A stretch of DNA of 64,000 bases. Source: Luidia sarsii (lineage: Eukaryota; Echinodermata; Asteroidea; Paxillosida; Luidiidae). A model generated the notes under the pieces. It searched no databases and had not been told where the DNA came from. It was given only the letters and a program-made list of their open reading frames with translations. The stretch covers positions 12,148,300 to 12,212,299 of the forward strand of contig OX465104.1 of assembly GCA_949987565.1 (NCBI GenBank). Direction: 5' to 3'. A program made the translations under genes and the position numbers. The first letter of the stretch is position 1; every line of letters starts with the position of its first letter. Positions 56,001 through 64,000 of the stretch are shown here, piece by piece.

Positions 56001-58842
56001 CCATCGCTCATCGTGTTGCGATTGATCGTAAGTTACGTTGGATTTCATGAAATCGAGCATCACAAGACAGACACGGCGGCAAGTCAGTTGCCATTAGTCA
56101 GAGCGGAGGCCATACCTTGATAATGGTACGGTAGCCAACCAGTTTTGATAGAATGTCACTAGTTTGGGTAGAGCGCCACTTGCGTGGATGTGTGCATGTT
56201 TAGACCAGGTGTTAGAGCGCTGGTATGCGTTGGTCACACTTTCTTTGCTCTTTATTACTCGTTATATGAAATAACTGGGCCCGAGGTGAAGAAACTGTAG
56301 ACGGTGCAAAGACCGCTTGGGCACCCGAGCCCAGGCGGAGGGGTGACTGAGAGGGGAAATAAGGTCGGTAAAACCTGGGGATTGTGACAAGAAGTATGCC
56401 CAGCGATACATGCTCGACTAAAAAAACCAAATTAGCAGGTCCAGCGGCGACTTGATCTCGTCCAGTCAACCAGAACGACACGGCCGGTCGCCTTGTAACA
56501 TGAACCCCTTGGTTTGCCTTATGGTGATATATGCCTACATGCGTCCAACTCTCACTGCATGGTATACTTGGCCTGCCTGCCGTGGAGCCAATGTCAGGGC
56601 TCTTCGGTCACGTGATGCGATGCTGCGATCGGATTGGCTGGGTCTGTCACGCGGGACGCGAGGGGGCGTGGTTTAAGCTGGATCAATCGGTGGAACATGC
56701 AGTGAACACACGTGATCGCGTTACAATACGCCGGTAACCTATTATTTTTTATAGAGTAGCCTCCACAAGTTGATCTGAATGTAGCCTAAACTCGCACTGT
56801 GGCTTCTTTGTAATCACGAGTTTTGCTTTGTATCTTTTTGGCGAATGAATCAACGAACACTCGGCCCGCACAATTCGACCACACAGTCAGCAGATTTGCA
56901 TATCGGCTCTGATTGGCGGAAGCTTCACCACGAAGGGAGCCCGGCAGATTCTTATTCGGCGGAACGGGTATAATCAGTCGTTACATCGCTGCGTACACTT
57001 TATAGAAGTGTGGATATTTGGACTGGATTAATCAGAAACATTAGGATATTGTTGGGCTTTTATTGACCAATAATGTAGAGCAAGCAGAAATTGAATGTGA
57101 CCAATATTGTTCACAATGTTGGTTAGATACATATTTTGTACAATGTGCATCCTAAGTTTTTAATTTTAGCTTAATCGTATTTTTAATTCAATCTTATTAT
57201 TGTTATTATCATCATCTTAGGGGAGGGGGGATTTAGATAAAATTATCCACGTGAGATGCATCTGTCCAGCAAGAACTTGACAATCAACTGTGAAAATGCT
57301 TGCGTGGCGGGTAAGGAGAGCACACAATGTGGGTTCATCTCCTGACTCCCTATAATCAATGGCATTCCAGAAAACAAAAACCAAACGGCGGTTCTAATTT
57401 GAAACAATCACGGCTTAAGTGACCTTTCGTGCCAGCTAGCCATCACCATCTTCAGCTGGAGTAACAAGTCCGCATGCCCGCAATCTAATATTGTCGATAG
57501 TTTCACGCGATGTAATCCCCCACTATCCCCACCCCCACCCACCCCAAAAAACAAAGAAGAGGAAGAAAACTTCGGGAGGTACCAGGAAAAAAATGATATT
57601 TTACACCTGTTTGCTTTGGTGACAGCCAGATTTATTTTCAGCCCCGGTAATTCTTAAAGTATCGGTTACCATAAACATAGCGCCCGTGTGGGGTCGAAAC
57701 AGTCGGCAGAGGTGGGGGAGAATTGGGCTAGTTATTACCTGGGACACCTTTCCTCCCCCTTTCCTCTCCCCTCCCCTTCCCCACGCGACGATCGAAGCAA
57801 GGGACAAAAAAAAGACGAAGTCAGAAATATTGACCACCACTCGAGATCTAGATTAGGAGATGGGTGGATTGTTTTTTTCTTCAAAGAAGGCCTCATCGTT
57901 CCATCTCTCTACAACCCCAAGATATACGGACAGAACCTTGGCGCCAGTGTTGGTTAAAATCTTATCTCTTAAAACAACTCGTTCAAAAAGGGTCACCGGT
58001 ATTTGGACCATGGCAGTGCCTCGGCACTATTCGGGTAACTTGACCAGCGCTGCATGGGTTCCCCAACATCGTGACAATGGTCGTTCCGTATATTCTACAT
58101 AGCACAAATAACGGTAGTATATTTTTGCATAGGCCAAAACAGCTCGACACGAGCTGTAAGCCTATACAATATGAGATGTGATTAGAAGTATTTTCGACTG
58201 AATACGTCTCCTAATTGGAAGCCGGTGAGGCGATTGTTAAATGGGAGTCATATGAGTTTGATGTGGACGTGTTAAAATGCGAGCCAATAATTTATTTGCA
58301 TCAAAGAAGTGCCTATAGCACTGAAAATACCTTGCCGCAGAAGAAAAAAATGGTCCAATTCTACCCCACGATTCAAAGAATTGATATTTGGACCAGAGTC
58401 GAGCAAGATTTGATCTACTTTTCTCTAGCCAATGCACTCGTGACATTTGCCCTTTCCCAAAAAGGAGAATGTATCGATGAAAATGTACCCCGCAATGAAG
58501 CCTAGTATAATACCGATACCCAGAGAGCTTTCAACAAAATGCATGTACTTGATGTGCGTGTTCGCGCCTCACAACACACACACAAACAGCCGTGCGCAGA
58601 AAAACGCAATTATCGGTACCCAAAACAAGTCAGTCCGCTCAGGAATTCGACAAACGGAAGCGACGGTGGTTTTCTCTTTTTGGGGGCCCCCTTTCTTTCT
58701 GTCCGCATCTCTTTCTCTTCTCCCTTCTCCCCTCCCCCTTCCAGTTCTCCCCGTCTCTCTGTATCTGCCCCCGGAACGGGTTCGACCAATCACACAGTCC
58801 CTCTGCGCTGTCGATCAGTCTCTCGGGAAGGCCGGCTTTGTG

Positions 58843-58850
58843 TATATAAA
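58843..58850 (+). promoter_or_regulatory. TATA box
   Basis: TATATAAA, a consensus TATA box, 361 bp upstream of the ATG at 59211. A start site near 58870-58880 would give a leader of about 330 nt. Confidence 0.55.
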
Positions 58851-59210
58851 TGAAATCGGACTTGTCATCTCTCCCAGTGTACAGGGCGATCTCTCAATCT
58901 TTTTTTTTTAGTTTGGGGGTTGCCGTTGTGCGGAAGAGCGAGCGAACGGGACCTACCCACGCGGTTGGCTAGTTCCCGATCACGACACGCGTTGCGCTGA
59001 AGACCCCTCCGTTCGTGCGTGCGGGGAACCGAGCCAGTCACTGTAGTGATAGCGAACTGTCAGCGCCGTCCGCACGGTATAACGCCTGTCAGCTCGTGCA
59101 CCGTGTATACATTCAGCTCAGACGGGCCCGGTCGCTGTGCGTCTAATAGTCGGCTTGAGCCCCAACTTTCCTTCGTCGTCGTCGGAAACGACCCAAAATC
59201 CTACCGCACC

Positions 59211-59310
59211 ATGGAAATAGATCCGGGACTGACGAACAACAAGAACGGGGATTTACTTATTCTGTCGGACGGTCTGAACCTAGGCGAGAAATCATGCCAG
59301 CCACATTTGC
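59211..59310 (+). CDS. First coding exon of an unidentified gene
   Basis: Starts with a strong Kozak context (CGCACCATGG) and encodes 33 residues beginning MEIDPGLTNNKNGDLLILSD, plus one base, before the donor TTTGC|GTGAGT. It is the first ATG in its frame downstream of the TATA box; the frame upstream is open but has no ATG. I do not recognise the protein. A possible second exon with matching phase begins at 62979 after a long pyrimidine tract and CATTGCAG, but it is weak; the rest of the gene may lie beyond the window. Confidence 0.5.
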
Positions 59311-60473
59311 GTGAGTTGTTGCATTTTTTCCTCCATAATTTGTTTCATTCCTTGCTTCTTTTACTTATTTTTGTATCGATTGAATACCACTTTTTTTTCC
59401 AACACTTCCCTTTTGGTTAGCCCTATGCCAGCCCCTGGTGTGACCTACGAATTCGTTCGCCGTCGAAATGATTAATTCTCCTCCGTTCTGCCCCTCGCAA
59501 ACAGTCGGTAGAGGTATTTGTTTAAGGTCAACAGTCAGGGCAAAGATTGTCGACTTGCTGTTTGGATAGAGTTTGTGAATTAATATCGGAGAGGGGGAAA
59601 TTAAAACAAACATTGCACGTGACAGAAATGCTCATACGTATCCAGCCCGACACCGCGAGGAAGTTAATCAAGCATCATGGATCCCAGTGCTTTTGGAGTA
59701 AAAATTTTCGGCTCTGTTTATCGGTTATCGATGGGCAATAAGTTATCGATCTCCGGCACACTTCGAATTCGGGTATTCTTCATGCGTTTTCACTTACCAA
59801 TAGCCCCCCCCCCCTGAATCTCCGTCAGAAGTGTAAAACATATCACAAGTGGATAGGATAGGGCGTCAATTCTGTGATGCAGCTGAATATTATTCACAAT
59901 GCTTTCATTTCGTTATTCATTAAAACAAAACCTGCTCCTGACCGACGCTGGTTGTCTGTGTCGAAGGGACATGTGGTCGCCATTGCTCTTCGTCCTTTAC
60001 AGATTGTAATACTCGGTCTTGATTTGGTGTTAGATTAAAGTCACAGAGTACGGAGACGTTTGTGTTCACTGCCTCCAAAAATCCCCGGAGGATGGGCTAG
60101 ATTCCGTCTTTCATGATACAAATCCCATTTTACCAAACAAAGACTTCATTTACCTAAGGCTGTGGTATAACCAATTCCTCCAAATCGATGGATGCTCATT
60201 TCTTAATTTCAATAGAAAGTATAACCTACATCTTAGCAGCGTTGCCCCATCGCATATAGTGGTAGATCTCATGATCACCATGAATCCTACAGCACACAAA
60301 TTGTCCGACTTGACTCGGCTGAAAATAAACAGAAGGGGGCACTAAGCTAAACTGCATGTAGAAATCGCGTTCATCTTCCATTGAGTGCATAATGAACTCC
60401 CGAAAATATTTCGGTACCTTTCTGCTGTGTGTAGTACCGTACTCGTTCTGAATCGAATGTTATATGAACTCAC

Positions 60474-60597
60474 CACTTTCCGGAAGTCCGTGGAATCTGA
60501 GGGTCCAGGTTTGTTGGTGCTTGTCCGTGTGTCGATGATTCGAATGTTTCCGTTGACGACATCGAGCAGTCGCACTTCATGCCCCTTCACAACAAAC
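60474..60597 (-). CDS. Unidentified internal coding exon candidate
   Basis: On the minus strand, acceptor CTGATGGACAG and donor AAAGTG|GTGAGT bound a 124-nt open segment (one base plus 41 codons) beginning FVVKGHEVRLLDVVNGNIRI and ending DSTDFRKV. The composition and the consensus splice sites look like real coding sequence. I cannot place the family. It lies on the opposite strand, inside what would be the first intron of the plus-strand gene, and I found no convincing partner exon. Confidence 0.4.
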
Positions 60598-61614
60598 CTG
60601 TCCATCAGATAAAAGTACAATTAGGAGCAATTATGCCTAGGCATTTCCTTCTCAACGTACCCTACCCCCCCCCCCTCCTTGTCTGCCCAGAAACCTGGAT
60701 CGAACGATCTGAGGCCCTGTCGACTCACCGGAAGGCTCTTACTCAGTCTCCATTCTTATTGCAGCACATTGTCCAAATGAAATCCATCATCCATCTTCAA
60801 AGCTCTGCATCTTTAAAGGCATTCTGCTCGTCCAGAAAAGTTGGATAAGGTGTCTTTATAAATCCAGTTTAATTCGCAGTGAACGTTCATAGATCTCTGT
60901 CGTCCTGGGTCTTTGAGTTCCACATTGTTGTTCGTAATCCGATCATAATTCTTCCGTCTACACGACTGTACACCATTAACGGCGCATTTACCAACCCGGC
61001 GAGTTTGGAAATGTGTTTTGTTCCTTTTTTCATTCACAATGAGCGTTCACAATTCTTTGTTTTTTCAAGGATAGTTGCGTTTTTATACTGTTTCCAGGAC
61101 GGTGTCACGAATTTCCGAACGGGAGCGATGCTCCGATCGTGACGCACAATAAGCGTCACTTTAATGCCACGGGTCGGGGCATTGATTTTTCCCCCCCTCT
61201 TCTCTCTTTTTATACCCGAATAGATGTGGTCGCAAATTCAATGGAAGTTTTTTCGGGGCAAAACGCGGGTAATTGCATTAGGCGGTTTACCAGGCCCTGT
61301 CGCGTTAGGGCCCGAATATACGGCGCACGCAGCGCTCCTTGCAAACTCGTTATCAGGGCTGCACCCCCAGGACCTCATTCCTCCCACAGTGGTCGTCTCC
61401 AGAATCCTAACGTCAAAGTGCACTTTTTCTGTGCGTGCATACATGACGGATTTGCTTTTCTTGTTTTCCTTTTGGACGAAAGAATAAAAAAAATACTATC
61501 CAGTAGTTTTCTGCACTTTTTCTGTGCATGCATATATAGGGCCTGCATACCAGTTTTCTTGTTCTTTTTTCCTCTTGGACGAAAGAATCAAATACTACCT
61601 AGTATTTGTTTTAA

Positions 61615-61740
61615 TATAGGAAGGTTTGCGGTGACACCATGTATAAGGTCTCTTAAAGAAGGGGTGTGATTCTGAAAAGAACCTGAGTGGTAACTCGACG
61701 TTTCGACCAGTATGCTCTGGCCGTCATCAGGAGAGTTCTT
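61615..61740 (-). mobile_element. Element fragment with hammerhead-ribozyme-like core
   Basis: Minus strand reads CTGATGA (61730-61724), a stem of 6 bp (GGCCAG with CTGGTC, loop AGCATA) and GAAACGTC (61704-61697). Flanks AACTC and GAGTT can pair as stem I. This is the order of parts in a hammerhead, except for one extra C after CTGATGA and no loop in stem III. Penelope-like retroelements are known to carry such motifs in their terminal repeats. A motif seen at the 46214 hairpin (GGTTTGCGGTGACACCATGT) lies at about 61624. Confidence 0.55.
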
Positions 61741-63589
61741 ATTTAGTATTATTTTTTTTTTATTGTTTTAAGGATGAATGTGACTGTTTTAATTGTTCAC
61801 GGGAGAAAGGTTCAAAGTCTCACTGGTTTCTTGCCACACTATAACTACTAACAACCCTCCGGGGCCCCTTTCCATCCAAAGGCTTTTGTCATGTTTGTGC
61901 CTTGACTGTTCTGTCATCCAAAACGTGCCATTTGACTACAATGTAAAAAGGGGGAAAAACACCCGAAGACCAAAATCGTTCGTGATGCATTTTGACTGAC
62001 ACAATCCAACAACTGGCCTTTGATCGACACTCAAAGTTGTCAAGAGGTTGTCAAGAGGTTTGATGAATTATTTTCCTTTTTTTGGCTTTTAGTGCACTTC
62101 AGTGTGTACCGTTTTAAGGTACGTTTATCTGTTTTCGAATTGGGAAAACGACGTTGCAATATCCTGAACGAGAAACCATGAACTGTACGCTGCATTTTCC
62201 AATTGGTGGTTGCATGGAATTGAAGTCTCGGGACCGAGCTAGACCCCAGGGCACTTAAGTCCTTGAATTGGGGGGAAAATAATGAAGTTGTGGTTCCATG
62301 ACTGAACTGTATCCGCCGGTATTCATCTGTGAGCTTGCCATTGTCAGTCAAAAATGCCATAGATTCCAAACCATGCGTTACGATGCGTGGACGTTGGCTG
62401 TCACAATATTTATCCATTATTTTGTACACCTAATAGGGCACATAGGCATATGCCTATTGACAATGGTATTTTCAATCACTGCAGTGAACTTAAAGTAACA
62501 ACTCTGCAGTCCGTACTGATTATTTCCGAGCCGCCTAATGTATGCTAAATATCATTTGTAAGGAGTGCTAGCAACATATTATCGTAATAATTATGATTCA
62601 TTTGCCAGTGATATACAGTGTACCTACTCATTGTATTCGAGGCTGCTTCAGCGATTTGGCAGACGTACGATAACAACAAAAAGAAATTTCGTTTCACGCT
62701 TGAATTTTGTCTCTTCCGCGTGCCATACCATACACCACAGGGGTGGTGCCACTTTTGAAAGGGAAACAAAATGCGCGCACAACCCCCCTCTGCAATGTGT
62801 ATCACATCGTCCCCGTGGTCGCAGCGCCAAACGGGAGCACCAATCTTCGGTTTCACGCGCTGCTCTGGCCGTGTACATAACAAATTGCTCCGTCTTTGTG
62901 CGCCAATTCCTATCTTCCTCCCCGAGCCCATTAAGTTTAGAAGAAAGACATTACACCCCCTCTTCCCCCACCATTGCAGGAGTCCAGACCATGCACGTCC
63001 ACAGCACGGAACCGAGGCAGCATCTGGTGAAGTCGTCCAAACGCTCCGCTGCTGCGGCGATGCTAAAGGCATTACCAAACATTGGCCGGCGCCTAGCGAC
63101 CACAGCCAAAAAAAGAAAGAAAGAAAAAAAAAAGAGTTTCACCGTCAGCGGTCACATTTTCGTACGACTATTCCAATATAATGCCTTTTACATCACCCCT
63201 GAGAGATTTCTCCGACTCATTTGCAATCTCGTATATATTTTGTTTCAGGTAGACCGTCACTATGTCGGTTCAAAACGAGCTTATTCCCCGCACAATCTTG
63301 TACAACGATATTTACGGCGGGTTCGCTGATGGAGTAGCGTTATTGGTATGGCGGCGGAGGGTGCCTGTCGTTTTCAGCGCTGTATCGTACGCCTTTAAGG
63401 AAGAGGCTGACGGCTGATACTCGGCGTCATTGCACAGATATTAACACGTCCGTACACATGTCAGTCTGGCAAAATGTCAGGTCCCCGCCACGGCATCGAG
63501 GACGCAGCGTGCACGCGCCCAAATCAATTAAACAGTGTAATCGGCACAATGTGGACGCATCTGGCGAAATTACAGAGAGCAATGCCAGG

Positions 63590-63995
63590 TAGAAAAGGGA
63601 GGGAAGAGGGGAAGGAGGGAGGGAGGGATGGAGGAAGACAGGGGGACAGGGAGATAGAGAGATGGAGTGATAGAGACTCAGAGAGACCGACAGACATAGA
63701 GACAAAGATGCATAGAAGCTGATGGGCACAATGCAGAGAGACAGATCAAGAGAAAGACAAATGAACGGATAGACAAGAGGCAGAGGCAGGGACACAGAGA
63801 CAGGGAACACATACAGTGAACGATGGAATGTCACAGAAAGACAGAATCACTGAGAAACACATAAAAATAGATACAGAGATACATACAAGCACACAGATAC
63901 ATGGACCGAGACAGTCAGACAGAGACAGAAACAGAGACAAAGAGGCAGAGACAGAGGAAGAGGAAGAGACAGACAAAGGCAGAGGCATGCAGAGA
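63590..63995. repeat. GACAGAG-rich low-complexity tract
   Basis: Degenerate GACAGAGA, GGGAGG and ATACAGAGA units run to the end of the window. Confidence 0.9.
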
Positions 63996-64000
63996 CAGAG

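Larger units (their letters stand above)
48190..58840. other. Long intergenic stretch without a supported gene
   Basis: Reading both strands I found no exon with both family similarity and splice sites. Contents: homopolymers at 49290 (G) and 50095 (C), CAG/CAA triplets at 50113-50160, a hammerhead-like family copy at 50800-50935, a SINE copy at 52250-52350, a snap-back copy at 52930-53040, and CpG-containing unique sequence at 53.4-57 kb. The frames at 52370-52834 (+) and 54080-54382 (-) are open for 100-154 codons but match nothing I know. Confidence 0.5.

Noticed and set aside
57400..57470. Second hammerhead candidate (CTGAAGATGG ... CACGAAAGGT on the minus strand)
   Set aside because: The base after CTGAAGA cannot start a stem II that closes before GAAA; similarity is superficial.

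Overview
This window is animal nuclear DNA. It carries two intron-split genes whose proteins match animal families across their full length, strong GT-AG splice sites, tRNA-derived SINEs, LINE relics, inverted-repeat elements and very large amounts of simple-sequence DNA. The mix suggests a marine invertebrate, perhaps an echinoderm or another invertebrate deuterostome. The organism guess is inference at low confidence; the animal origin is not in doubt. One run of exactly 200 N (242-441) marks an assembly gap.

Region by region: (1) 1-9.5 kb is gene-poor and holds ACATGT-rich repeat, SINE copies and a hairpin-ended repeat. (2) 9.5-27.65 kb on the minus strand holds a complete mitochondrial 4-aminobutyrate aminotransferase gene (ABAT). 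I assembled it as 15 coding exons plus a probable non-coding first exon; they join in phase to give 504 residues. Several of its introns carry long microsatellites, some touching the splice sites. (3) 27.7-31 kb is AT-rich intergenic sequence. (4) 31.0-31.95 kb is a diverged tandem repeat ending at the stop codon of the next gene. (5) 32.0-36.2 kb on the minus strand holds a complete Josephin-domain deubiquitinase (JOSD2-like): three coding exons, 180 residues, and a probable 5' UTR exon ending at a YY1-like promoter motif. Its first intron holds a 16-bp minisatellite that reverses orientation around a short telomere-like TTAGGG tract. (6) 36.7-48.2 kb is repeat-dominated: SINEs, an inverted-repeat element packed with TCGTACGT palindromes, GACA, CCCT and GGGAGA arrays, LINE 3' relics, a near-perfect 41-bp hairpin and a foldback-like pair. 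(7) 48.2-58.8 kb has no gene I can support. (8) 58.84-59.31 kb on the plus strand shows a TATA box, a leader and a Kozak ATG opening a 33-residue first coding exon of an unidentified gene. Its downstream region contains an unidentified minus-strand coding-exon candidate (60474-60597).

ABAT (GABA breakdown in mitochondria) and the Josephin gene (ubiquitin removal) are neighbours on one strand with no evident functional link; this is not an operon. I see no exotic new system. The most unusual signals are non-coding: a snap-back repeat family with about a dozen copies and a hammerhead-ribozyme-like core, a related element with a closer match to that core, the TCGTACGT element, and the inverted minisatellite with a telomere-like centre.
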